DNA of 56,198 nucleotides from Bacillota bacterium (GTDB taxonomy: Bacteria; Bacillota; UBA4882; UBA8346): NCBI GenBank assembly GCA_023400055.1, contig JAEXFN010000002.1, positions 1 to 56,198 of the forward strand, in the 5' to 3' direction. Both the position numbers and the translations under genes were made by a program. Position 1 is the first letter of the stretch; the number at the start of each line of letters is the position of its first letter. Positions 34,578-42,377 of the stretch are shown one piece after another. The notes beneath the pieces are model-generated. The model saw only the letters and a list, made by a program, of their open reading frames with translations, made no database searches and was not told where the DNA came from.

Positions 34578-35071
34578 TGCGCCATATCATTTCCACGTTG
34601 GTCGTACATCATCCCGGAGTCCTGGTCCGAGTGGCCGGGTTATTCAGCCGGAGAGGCTACAATATTGAAAGCATCGCGGTGGGCCGTTCGGAAGAGCCGG
34701 CTCTGGCCCGGATCACCATTGTGGTCGAGGCCGAGGACGAACAGGTCCTGGAACAGATCGAAAAACAGCTTTATAAACTGATCGATGTGGTCAAGGTGAC
34801 CGACTTACCGGCCCGGGAATCGGTCGAGCGGGAATTGGCCCTGATCAAGGTCAATGCCGGATCGCAGACTCGCGCTGAGATCATGCAGATCGTCGATATT
34901 TTCCGGGCCAAGATCGTCGACGTCTCCAGCCGGGCGGTAATCGTGGAGATAACCGGCGGCGCCGAAAAGATCGAGGCGATCATCGCCTTGCTGAAACCTT
35001 ACGGCATCCGGGAGATCGTCCGGACCGGCCAGATCGCCATCCAACGGACCCCCAAGAAAAGCGATAAATAA
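34577..35071 (+). CDS. ilvN: acetolactate synthase small subunit IlvN/IlvH
   Basis: Regulatory subunit that activates IlvB and confers valine feedback inhibition. The 164 residues begin with an ACT domain (HHPGVLVRVAGLFSRRGYNIESI) and continue with the C-terminal domain of the small-subunit family. The ATG overlaps the ilvB stop (TAATG). Last gene of the ilvBN transcript, with a strong terminator about 50 bp after its stop. Confidence 0.97.
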   Translation: MRHIISTLVVHHPGVLVRVAGLFSRRGYNIESIAVGRSEEPALARITIVVEAEDEQVLEQIEKQLYKLIDVVKVTDLPARESVERELALIKVNAGSQTRAEIMQIVDIFRAKIVDVSSRAVIVEITGGAEKIEAIIALLKPYGIREIVRTGQIAIQRTPKKSDK

Positions 35072-35118
35072 CCCCCTTCCCTTTGCCCGTGATGTAACGA
35101 TGCCTCATTCATAATCAT

Positions 35119-35175
35119 AAAAAGCCATGACAACCGACCGAGAAATTTGGCCCGCGGTTGCCATGGCTTTTTTGT
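35119..35175 (+). terminator. intrinsic terminator after ilvN
   Basis: AAAAGCCATG plus ACAACCG upstream pair with CGGTTG plus CCATGGCTTTTTT downstream, giving a long stem ended by a T run. Confidence 0.88.
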
Positions 35176-35672
35176 TTGTTTTATTACGCCCGTAACAAGA
35201 CTTTCCTGACGATTGTCCGATTTAACTTTTCGTGCATTGTTTTAACCGGACCGCAGGTTGGTTGGTCATAAAAGCCGGGGAAGAAGCGCTTTATCATTCG
35301 AAAGGCTTTATGGCGCGGCTTTAAGGAAGCTCGAAATCAAATTTTGTCGCTGTCGGATTGAAAAATTGTCTGGCTGTTTAAAAAAATTGTCGCTGGACCT
35401 TTTAAGGGATGCGCTATGGAATTGAGGTATATCCAATCAGAGCTAAATGGAATTTTGGTTCGATCAATTTTGGCGATCATTTGAAATGAAAATTTGTCAT
35501 CGGCCGGTTGGAAACTGTCCGTTTACGTTGCGTTAATGTTTCATTTACAATTTTAAGTGTAATAAATTTACGCCATTTATAAAAAGCTTGAAAATTTAAG
35601 AAGAGGGAGGAATCGATGGCATAATTTTTTGAGCTGACTTTCCAAAGAAACATTAATAAAAAAGAGGGGGAA
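35176..35672. other. gene-free leader region before the first barrel gene
   Basis: About 500 bp with no gene. TTGTC motifs recur at 35344, 35366 and 35387 (22 and 21 bp apart) and at 35494, with CTGTC at 35515 (21 bp); this may be a short, decayed relative of the 21-bp arrays. From 35540 on it becomes AT-rich and must hold the barrel gene's promoter, but no pair of -35 and -10 boxes is convincing. GAGGGGGAA at about 35663-35671 is the ribosome binding site. Confidence 0.4.
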
Positions 35673-36731
35673 ATGAGAGTGAAAAAGTTTTTAGTACTTG
35701 CTTTAGCCGCCGTATTGCTACTGTCGATCGTCTCGGTCGCTTCGGCTGGAACCATCAGCTGGACCGGCGACTTGCGGGAATGGTTTTACAGCGCCCACAG
35801 TGATGTTGGCGGTACATCGAAATCGCTGAATACTTTCGCATTCGACCGCGTTGAATTGCAATTTGTCGACGCCTTCAATGACAAGGAAGGTCTCAGCGCC
35901 TTATTCCAATGGAGAAACTATGGTTCCAATACTGCTAGTCTTGACGCCCGGTTGGATTCCGGTTTTTATTACAGAAAAGGCCTGTTCTCCAAATATGATG
36001 AGATCGATATCGGCGCTTTAGACAAAACGCCTTTCCGTCTGGGGCTCTCCAAAAACTGCAATTTTGTGGATACCGGCCTGGGCAGCAAGCTCAAAATCGG
36101 TAACAGCACTGGCGTCCGATACGAAATCGATGATCCCAAGTACACTGTCGGGGTTGGGCTTGTCAACGCCAATATGAAAGACATCAACGATACGGTTGAT
36201 TCTGCTAAAGGATTTGCTTACAGCGTCCGGCTTGACGCCGGCAAGGATTTCTTCGGCATGGTTCCCGGCCTCCGGTTAGGTTTCGGTCATAACAGACTGC
36301 CGGATAAGCTAACTACTACATCTGATGATAATTACACAACCAATGAAGTGTTTGACGTCGCCTATGTTCAAAAATTGTATTGGGCAAGCTGGGAACATGC
36401 TCGTCAGGTCGCAACCGTGGCAGGTAACGATAACCCAACTGCGACCGCGGATTATGTTGAAGCCGGTATGAATATTGGCAAACATAAAGTATGGGTTGGC
36501 CGGCTACTCGCTGGCGATACGGTGTTAAGCGGTGTTGCTTACAAGGATACCCTTGCTGATAGTAAAGGCAGCACCGGCAGTGTCATTAGTGGTGTAAACC
36601 AAGGCACTATCATCGCCGGTATTTATGCGTTCCCGAACAAGATCTCTCTCCAAGGCCAATATATCCGGCCGGATAAGGTTAACGGCGAATCCGCTTCTGA
36701 ATTTGACCTCCGGTTTAGATACGATTTCTAA
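35673..36731 (+). CDS. outer-membrane beta-barrel (porin-like) protein
   Basis: A 352-residue exported protein. A signal peptide (VKKFLVLALAAVLLLSIVSVASA) is cut after ASA near residue 25. The mature chain alternates polar and hydrophobic residues, rich in Gly, Tyr and Phe, and ends in FDLRFRYDF; a terminal Phe is the outer-membrane assembly signal of barrel proteins. Conserved blocks DRVELQF, FYYRKGLFSKYDEIDIGALDKTPF and KIGNSTGVRYEID have counterparts in the paralogue at 37403. There is no SLH domain. It probably forms a general pore in a diderm Bacillota. The exact family is not recognised. A perfect terminator follows. Confidence 0.75.
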   Translation: MRVKKFLVLALAAVLLLSIVSVASAGTISWTGDLREWFYSAHSDVGGTSKSLNTFAFDRVELQFVDAFNDKEGLSALFQWRNYGSNTASLDARLDSGFYYRKGLFSKYDEIDIGALDKTPFRLGLSKNCNFVDTGLGSKLKIGNSTGVRYEIDDPKYTVGVGLVNANMKDINDTVDSAKGFAYSVRLDAGKDFFGMVPGLRLGFGHNRLPDKLTTTSDDNYTTNEVFDVAYVQKLYWASWEHARQVATVAGNDNPTATADYVEAGMNIGKHKVWVGRLLAGDTVLSGVAYKDTLADSKGSTGSVISGVNQGTIIAGIYAFPNKISLQGQYIRPDKVNGESASEFDLRFRYDF

Positions 36732-37173
36732 GCCCTAAATCCATAATCGTTACGAAAATAGCCTCCGGAGCATTCCGGAGGCTATTTTTATATTCATCCG
36801 GCACAAAGCCGAGTCGTAAGGAATCTACAAGGCCAATGTCATCAAAAGGGATGATGGTATTGGACCTATAACGATATCCCAACACTTTTACGGGGAATGA
36901 AATAAAGTAGTAATAATGTAAGGTTATGTTATGCTTAATATTTTCCAAAAGGTTTTTTAATTTGGAAGTCGTAATATATTTATATCGTATTTTTTCCAAC
37001 GTAGACAATGCTCGACGGAGAGCAACAACTTTTTGAATGTCATTCCAGGATCCAATATTGGTAAATGCTAACTTGATAAGAATTCTTTTTTCATATAAAA
37101 TTAACACAAAAACCGGGGAAAACCTTTCCCTGATTTGGGTAAGTATCTGGTAACGTCGCCCGGCGACGGACAA
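36715..37173 (-). CDS. doubtful hypothetical ORF
   Basis: A 152-codon minus-strand frame with a TTG start and no ribosome binding site. Its last 25 codons read through the terminator and the end of the barrel gene, which argues against it. The middle part (for example ALRRALSTLEKIRYKYITTSKLKNLLENIKH split over residues 50-85) looks protein-like, so a decayed gene is possible. No domain is recognised. If it is not a gene, 36791-37402 is a gene-free, AT-rich stretch with an inverted repeat CTCGTAT...ATACGAG (about 37296-37359) before the second barrel gene. Confidence 0.2.
   Translation of the reverse strand: MSVAGRRYQILTQIRERFSPVFVLILYEKRILIKLAFTNIGSWNDIQKVVALRRALSTLEKIRYKYITTSKLKNLLENIKHNITLHYYYFISFPVKVLGYRYRSNTIIPFDDIGLVDSLRLGFVPDEYKNSLRNAPEAIFVTIMDLGLRNRI
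36755..36790 (+). terminator. intrinsic terminator after the first barrel gene
   Basis: AAAATAGCCTCCGGA pairs perfectly with TCCGGAGGCTATTTT around GCAT. It gives the barrel gene a monocistronic transcript. Confidence 0.93.
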
Positions 37174-37402
37174 AATCTAAAACGGTTGTGACAAATTCTT
37201 TCATTCGAAAGTCGGGTCACATCTTACATAACGAACCTTGCTGCAGAAATGTTTCTGGAACATTCCGGAAAGTTCGCCCGAGGACAACATGGACCCCTCG
37301 TATGAACTCCGGTTTGAAATATGTAAAGGGGGGATGTGGAGCTTTATACGAGGTTTCGTCGAGTAAAGTAAAATGTTCTAAAGACAAATTAAGGAGGAAA
37401 GT

Positions 37403-38500
37403 TTGAGAATGAAAAAGACATTAGCTTTAGTTTTGGCTTTAGCGATGGTATTGTCCTTCGCCGCCATGGCTTCCGCCGCGGTTACCGTCGGTGGTAATCT
37501 CCGGGTTTGGTATGGCGATTCGGACAATGGTACTTCTAAAGTGTCGTCGATAAAATTTGACCGGTTAGCCTTGGACGTTAATGCGGATCTGGGTGACAAC
37601 AGCGGTCTTATTACTGAAGTTCAGTTCCGTAACATTTTAACCAATGCTTCTACTGGCACTGTTACTGGTACTGTTGGTTCTGATGGAACTTCTGTTACTG
37701 GTACTTCAACCAATTCTACTGATATCCGGGTGGATCTTGCTTATTGGTATAAAAAGAATTTATTTATGGACGGCGGCACCCTGATGGTTGGTGCTTTTGA
37801 TGGTCAAGTGCCGTTCAAAAACGGTTATAGCAATGTCCTCATCAATGGCGGTTTGGGCGATGCTTTGAAGATCGGCAACTCCGTCGGCGTTGTTTATCAA
37901 ATTAACCAACCGACCTATGCTTTCGGCGTTGGTGTTGTCAATGGTAAAACAAATGTCGATAGAGATAGCACCTATACTGCAGCTCAAGAAGATGAAGGCT
38001 TTGACTGGTCCGCTCGGTTCGATTATCTGCCGGCTGCTGGGTTGAAAATTGGTGTTGGTTATGCTAATGTGTTTGAAAAGTTTGCGAACGCTACTGCCCA
38101 GAGTGGAAAGATTATGGATAACCGGTGGATTGTTGATGCTTCTTACAAAAACCTGGATGTAACTCCTTTCAGTGGTATGGTGGAATATGCCAAAGTTAGC
38201 CCGGACAGTGGCTCTGTTTTGACAGACGATGCGGCCGCGATTTATGGCGAACTGGGTTATACTTTCGGTAGTGCTGTCGCCTATGTTGGTCGTGGTATTG
38301 GACTTGATGACAAAAATGTGTATGGTACTATTATTACCTCGACTCTCTTTGGTGGTAGCTCGGCTCCCCTTATCAACAACTATACCGTGGTTGGTTTGAA
38401 TTATGGTTTGACCAAATCGACCTTCCTTCAAGGTGAGTATGTTGACGTAAGTGGTAGCGACAGCAGATCTTTCGGCTTGCGCTTACGCGTTAACTTCTAA
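37403..38500 (+). CDS. outer-membrane beta-barrel (porin-like) protein, paralogue
   Basis: A 365-residue exported protein, paralogous to the one at 35673. Signal peptide MKKTLALVLALAMVLSFAAM with cleavage after ASA. The mature chain is strand-rich and ends in FGLRLRVNF. Shared blocks include FDRLALDV, YWYKKNLFMDGGTLMVGAFDGQVPF and KIGNSVGVVYQI. A Thr/Gly/Ser-rich insertion (about residues 75-100, TGTVTGTVGSDGTSVTGT) probably forms a surface loop and shows internal DNA repeats. The TTG at 37403 sits correctly behind AAGGAGG and gives an MR-x-KK start like that of the paralogue; ATG 37409 is the alternative. Codon use is more AT-rich than in neighbours, as often in highly expressed genes. Confidence 0.75.
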   Translation: MRMKKTLALVLALAMVLSFAAMASAAVTVGGNLRVWYGDSDNGTSKVSSIKFDRLALDVNADLGDNSGLITEVQFRNILTNASTGTVTGTVGSDGTSVTGTSTNSTDIRVDLAYWYKKNLFMDGGTLMVGAFDGQVPFKNGYSNVLINGGLGDALKIGNSVGVVYQINQPTYAFGVGVVNGKTNVDRDSTYTAAQEDEGFDWSARFDYLPAAGLKIGVGYANVFEKFANATAQSGKIMDNRWIVDASYKNLDVTPFSGMVEYAKVSPDSGSVLTDDAAAIYGELGYTFGSAVAYVGRGIGLDDKNVYGTIITSTLFGGSSAPLINNYTVVGLNYGLTKSTFLQGEYVDVSGSDSRSFGLRLRVNF

Positions 38501-38530
38501 GTTACTGATTGATACTGATAGGTATCGATC

Positions 38531-38558
38531 GAGCCCCCGGATTTCCGGGGGCTTTTTA
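38531..38558 (+). terminator. intrinsic terminator after the second barrel gene
   Basis: GAGCCCCCGGA pairs with TCCGGGGGCTTTTT around TT, a GC-rich stem followed by a T run, 30 bp after the stop. Confidence 0.93.
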
Positions 38559-38685
38559 AATTTTTAGACTTCTCAACTGTCCCAGGGGCAGACTCGATTG
38601 GAAAAGAACTTCGGGAACCAAGGATGAAGTCCGCGCCAGTTTTCCGAAAGTTCGCTCCGGTTCCTCGAACTCTTGTAGATGTCTC

Positions 38686-38916
38686 CTCAAGGCTTGGGAA
38701 TGCAGGGACGACCTCTGGGTAAACTTGCCCGAGGCTTGGGACAGATTGCCCAACGTTTGAGAATGCATGCCCAAGGCTTGAGAAACCTTTCCCAAGGCCC
38801 GGGAATGCTTTCCTAAGCCTTGGGCATTCTCTCCCAACCTTTGAGACAGTTCTCCCAAGCCTTGGGACAGTTCGCTCAAAGGTTGGGCATGTCTTCCCAA
38901 GCCGTGGGCGGGAAAA
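38686..38916. repeat. 21-bp-phased palindrome array (array A4)
   Basis: Eleven consecutive units start at 38686, 38707, 38728, 38749, 38770, 38791, 38812, 38833, 38854, 38875 and 38896, each exactly 21 bp. Typical cores are CCCAAGGCTTGAGA, CCCAAGGCCCGGGA, CCTAAGCCTTGGGC and CCCAAGCCTTGGGA, that is the palindrome CCCAAGSCTTGGG with variations. At 38925-38960 the GATCCTGGCCAGGGAT and CATCCCTGACACG elements repeat the second block of array A3. Two minus-strand frames stay open across it only because of the 7-codon period. 38960-39107 contains repeat-like text (ATCACGGAT...AATCCGTGAT) and no gene. Confidence 0.92.
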
Positions 38917-39107
38917 AAACGGCGGATCCTGGCCAGGGATAAAGACCATCCCTGACACGAGAGTCGATAGAGAAAATGAGATCACGGATGAAACGGATTT
39001 AAGGATTCCACAGACAGGAACCACGAGAGAGGGTTATTTTTCCGTGCAATTCATAAATCAGCGCAATCCGTGATCCCGGTTTTATATAGCCGATTTTCCG
39101 CCCCCGA

Positions 39108-39136
39108 TTGACAGCATCGGCGCAATCGGGTATCAT
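39108..39136 (+). promoter_or_regulatory. sigma-A promoter for hpt
   Basis: TTGACA at 39108-39113, a 17-bp spacer and TATCAT at 39131-39136. Transcription would begin near 39144, 40 nt before the hpt start, too short a leader for a purine riboswitch. Confidence 0.8.
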
Positions 39137-39183
39137 TTTTTATATGATTTCATAAGGAACAAGCATTGGAGGAGTTCGGAGTT

Positions 39184-39723
39184 ATGCATGACGACATCAA
39201 GGAGATTCTTTTTTCGGCGCCGGAGATCGCGGCCCGGATTCAGGAGTTGGGGCGGGAGATTACCCGGGATTATCAGGGGAAGCAGCCGTTGCTGATTGGG
39301 ATTTTAAAGGGAGCGGTGCCGTTTATCGCCGATCTGATGCGGGCGATCGACTTGAAGGCTTCCTATGATCTGATGGCGGTGTCGAGTTACGGGGCTTCCA
39401 CCAAGTCGAGCGGCACGGTCCGCATCCTGAAAGATCTGGACGCGGCACTCGAGGGACGCGATGCGATCATCATCGAGGACATCGTGGATACCGGTCTGAC
39501 GCTGAAGTATCTGCTGGAGAACCTTCGTTCGCGTCAGGTGAGCTCCTTGAAAGTCTGCACGCTGCTGGATAAGCCGAGCCGCCGCAAGGTGGCGATCCAA
39601 CCCGACTATAACGGGTTCGTGATCCCTGACAAATTCGTGGTGGGCTACGGCTTGGATTACGCTGAAAATTACCGCAACCTTCCTTACATCGGAGTGCTCA
39701 AGGAAACGGTTTATGAGAAATAG
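39184..39723 (+). CDS. hpt: hypoxanthine phosphoribosyltransferase
   Basis: Purine-salvage enzyme joining hypoxanthine or guanine to PRPP to give IMP or GMP. The 179 residues have the GILKGAVPFIADLMR loop, the PRPP motif IIIEDIVDTGLTL and the C-terminal purine-binding KFVVGYGLDYAENYRNLPYIG. ATG 39184 lies nine bases after GGAGGAG; TTG 39166 overlaps that site. A purine permease gene follows on the same strand after 380 bp, so the two serve the same pathway but may be transcribed separately. Confidence 0.96.
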   Translation: MHDDIKEILFSAPEIAARIQELGREITRDYQGKQPLLIGILKGAVPFIADLMRAIDLKASYDLMAVSSYGASTKSSGTVRILKDLDAALEGRDAIIIEDIVDTGLTLKYLLENLRSRQVSSLKVCTLLDKPSRRKVAIQPDYNGFVIPDKFVVGYGLDYAENYRNLPYIGVLKETVYEK

Positions 39724-40023
39724 CGATAGTGTCCTTACCCATTGGGCGGATTCAGAGTATAAATGATCTCCCGCGGAGGCGCGAAGACGCAGAGGAACAA
39801 CGGAAAGTGTAAACTGGGTATTACTTAATTTCAGCCGGAACTTAGGAAATCGGAAATAAGAAATAATCAGTCCGTTAATGTTTTGAATAATAACATGCTG
39901 CATCTCTGCGCGAGTGAATGTTTTAAATGCCGTCCCTGGCCGTTTGCCGAGGTTTAGAATGATTTTCAAGGCCTTAGCCCAGGACATCGGGCCCGGGCGG
40001 GCAGAATAAGCATTAATGATTTT

Positions 40024-40062
40024 AAACCCAGTCGCCAATTTATCTTCGGCTGGGTTTATTTA
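40024..40062 (+). terminator. putative terminator between hpt and the purine permease
   Basis: AAACCCAG (40024-40031) pairs with CTGGGTTT (40050-40057), followed by ATTTATT. It ends 40 bp before the permease start, so it either ends hpt transcription or acts as a leader attenuator. 39724-40023 has no gene; it contains a CGCGGAGGCGCGAAGACGCAGAGG stretch split over 39771-39795, a kind of text found repeatedly in some bacterial intergenic DNA. Confidence 0.55.
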
Positions 40063-40104
40063 TTGGGGCAAATTACGCAATAATAGCGAATGAGGAGGAA
40101 TATC

Positions 40105-41409
40105 ATGCTGGAAAGCTTTTTTAAATTGAAGCAGAATCGGACCACGGCCGCCCGGGAGGTCGGGGCCGGGATTGTGACCTTCATGACCATGGCCTATATC
40201 ATCTTCGTCAATCCGGGGATCCTCTCCGATGCGTTGGGCAAAGCCTATTTTCCCGCCTTGACCGTGGCCACCTGTATCGCGGCGGGCGTGATGACCATCG
40301 GCATGGGGCTGTTCACCAATTATCCGCTGGCCCTGGCTTCGGGGATGGGGTTGAACGCGGTGGTCGCTTACGGGCTGGTGCTGGGGATGAAACTGCCCTG
40401 GCAGACGGCCATGGGGGTCATCTTCGTGGAAGGCGCGCTCATTACGCTCTTGGTGCTGACGAAGGTCCGCGAATGGGTGATGGAGGCCATCCCGATGGAT
40501 CTCAAACGGGCGATCGGCGTCGGCATCGGGCTTTTCATCGCCTTTATCGGCTTGAAAAACGCCGGGTTGGTGGTGGCCGACAAGGTGACCTTTCTGACTT
40601 TCGGCAAGATTAACGCCGAGAACGGCGTGGCGCTGTTCGGGTTGTTGCTGACGGCCGTGCTGATGGTCCGCAAGGTGAAAGGGGCCATTCTGATCGGGAT
40701 CGTTGCCTCGACATTGGTGGCGATGGTCGGCGGGCTGATTCAATGGCCGACCCGATATGTCTCGGGGCTAAGGCCGGAATATTTCAGTACCTTCTTCCGG
40801 CTGGACATCGGGTCGGCGCTGAATCTGAGCTTGATCACCACCATCTTCGCCCTGATGATCAGCGATTTCTTCGATACCATGGGGACGGTGGTGGCGGTGG
40901 GCGAGGAAGCGGGCCTGGTCACCAAGGACGGCAGGGTGCCCCGGCTGCGCAACGTGTTGCTGGTGGACTCGCTGGCCGCGGTCTGCGGCGGGCTGTTCGG
41001 CTGCAGCTCGGTCACGACCTATGTCGAGAGCGCCGCCGGCGTCGGCGCGGGCGGGCGGACCGGCCTGACCGCGGTGGTGACCGGGCTCCTGTTCTTTCTG
41101 GCGCTCTTCATCACGCCGATCGTCGGGATCGTGCCGGGGTACGCCACGGCGCCGGCCCTGATCGTGGTGGGTTTTCTGATGCTGGCGGTGGTCAAGAATA
41201 TCAACTGGGAGGATTTGAGCGTGTCGATCCCGGCATCGCTGACCATCATCATGATTCCATTGACCTACAGCATCGCTAAAGGAATCGGGTACGGCTTCAT
41301 CGCTTATGTTTTAATCAAGGCTTTTTCAGGGAAGGCGCGAGAGGTTCGCCCACTGATGTATATCACCGCACTCTTCTTTTTGCTTGATTTCTTCCTGTCC
41401 AGCCGCTAG
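40105..41409 (+). CDS. AzgA-family guanine/hypoxanthine permease
   Basis: Inner-membrane purine transporter of 434 residues, about 12-13 hydrophobic segments. The N-terminal block TTAAREVGAGIVTFMTMAYI continuing to NPGILSDAL and the NYPLALASGMGLNAVVAY motif define the AzgA/PbuG/PbuO branch of the NCS2-related permeases; DTMGTVVAVGEEAGL and SSVTTYVESAAGVGAGGRTG complete the substrate site. ATG 40105 follows GAGGAGG. It complements hpt by importing the base that Hpt uses. A terminator follows. Confidence 0.94.
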   Translation: MLESFFKLKQNRTTAAREVGAGIVTFMTMAYIIFVNPGILSDALGKAYFPALTVATCIAAGVMTIGMGLFTNYPLALASGMGLNAVVAYGLVLGMKLPWQTAMGVIFVEGALITLLVLTKVREWVMEAIPMDLKRAIGVGIGLFIAFIGLKNAGLVVADKVTFLTFGKINAENGVALFGLLLTAVLMVRKVKGAILIGIVASTLVAMVGGLIQWPTRYVSGLRPEYFSTFFRLDIGSALNLSLITTIFALMISDFFDTMGTVVAVGEEAGLVTKDGRVPRLRNVLLVDSLAAVCGGLFGCSSVTTYVESAAGVGAGGRTGLTAVVTGLLFFLALFITPIVGIVPGYATAPALIVVGFLMLAVVKNINWEDLSVSIPASLTIIMIPLTYSIAKGIGYGFIAYVLIKAFSGKAREVRPLMYITALFFLLDFFLSSR

Positions 41410-41436
41410 AAGGGCGTTACCAGCCCGCTGCAAATC

Positions 41437-41464
41437 ACCCGCTTTTGTTGGCGGGTATTTTAAT
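41437..41464 (+). terminator. intrinsic terminator after the purine permease
   Basis: ACCCGC (41437-41442) pairs with GCGGGT (41451-41456) around TTTTGTTG, followed by ATTTTAATT. Confidence 0.75.
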
Positions 41465-41558
41465 TACTAAAAGGATTTTACATAGCAGTGTCAAATAAAA
41501 AGTAGAATAAGGAATGGTTATGTCGCGATTGAGTGGGTTGAAGACGCAGGGATAATTG

Positions 41559-42374
41559 GTGGTGCGGATTTTGGCGAATTTAAAATCGATCATTGACATC
41601 CTGCTGGTGCTGCTGATCCTTTTCCAGATGTTTAAGATCATGCGCGGCACCAAAGGGATTTTCTTGTTAAACGGCGTGCTGATCCTGTATTTGGCGTATC
41701 TCGGCAGCTCGTCCCTAGGGCTGCGGAGTTTAAGCACCTTGCTGAACTGGATCATGATGATGTTGATCGTGGCGTTGCCGATCATCTTCCAGAACGAGCT
41801 GAAACGGTTTCTGGAGACCCTGGGGAGCAAAAACCCCATCCTGAAATGGTTTTTGAAGCCGCCGCCCATCGCCGCGCAGAGCGTCGACATCGTGGTCGAG
41901 GCCGCCGAGGCGCTGGCCAAGACGCGGATCGGCGCGTTGATCGTTTTTGAACGGGAGGACCGGCTGACGGTGGTCGGCGAATCGGGCTCGGCGATCGACG
42001 GGATCGTCAATAAACTCCTGATCGAGCAGCTCTTTTATCCGGGGTCGCCGCTGCACGACGGGGCGGTGCTGATCAAAGGCAACCGGATTCAGGCGGCCGG
42101 CTGTTTTCTGCCGTTGGATAATGGGTTGATCCTGCCGCAGGAACTGGGCAGCAGGCACCGGGCGGGATTGAGCCTGTCGGCGCAGTCGGACGCGCTGGTG
42201 GTGATCGTTTCCGAGGAGACCGGCCAGATCGCGCTGGCCTGCCACGGCCGGTTGGAACGGAATCTGACCGGGGAAAGCCTGCGGTTCAGGTTGCATGGAT
42301 TGATCGAACAGTCCGGCGACCGGCCGGGGTCCAATCTGGCTCAGCCGGTGGATTCCAAGACGGAGGCTCGTTGA
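41559..42374 (+). CDS. cdaA: diadenylate cyclase CdaA
   Basis: Membrane enzyme that makes cyclic di-AMP, which controls potassium and osmolyte balance and cell-wall homeostasis. The 271 residues carry three N-terminal membrane helices (about 12-30, 35-50, 60-78), then the DAC domain with DGAVLIKGNRI and GSRHRAGLSLS, the DGA and RHR catalytic motifs. GTG 41559 lies six bases after AGGGA; TTG 41556 and GTG 41562 are alternatives. In most Bacillota the order is cdaA-cdaR-glmM; here the cdaR (YbbR) gene is missing and an FAD protein gene follows after 3 bp. Confidence 0.95.
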   Translation: MVRILANLKSIIDILLVLLILFQMFKIMRGTKGIFLLNGVLILYLAYLGSSSLGLRSLSTLLNWIMMMLIVALPIIFQNELKRFLETLGSKNPILKWFLKPPPIAAQSVDIVVEAAEALAKTRIGALIVFEREDRLTVVGESGSAIDGIVNKLLIEQLFYPGSPLHDGAVLIKGNRIQAAGCFLPLDNGLILPQELGSRHRAGLSLSAQSDALVVIVSEETGQIALACHGRLERNLTGESLRFRLHGLIEQSGDRPGSNLAQPVDSKTEAR

Positions 42375-42377
42375 ACA

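Noticed and set aside
38497..39024. Two overlapping minus-strand ORFs with 7-residue repeats (175 and 114 codons)
   Set aside because: Both stem from array A4; both frames remain open because the period is a multiple of 3, and they overlap the terminator of the barrel gene.
39724..40104. Purine riboswitch before the permease
   Set aside because: Neither this gap nor the hpt leader shows the conserved three-way junction and loop words of the purine riboswitch.
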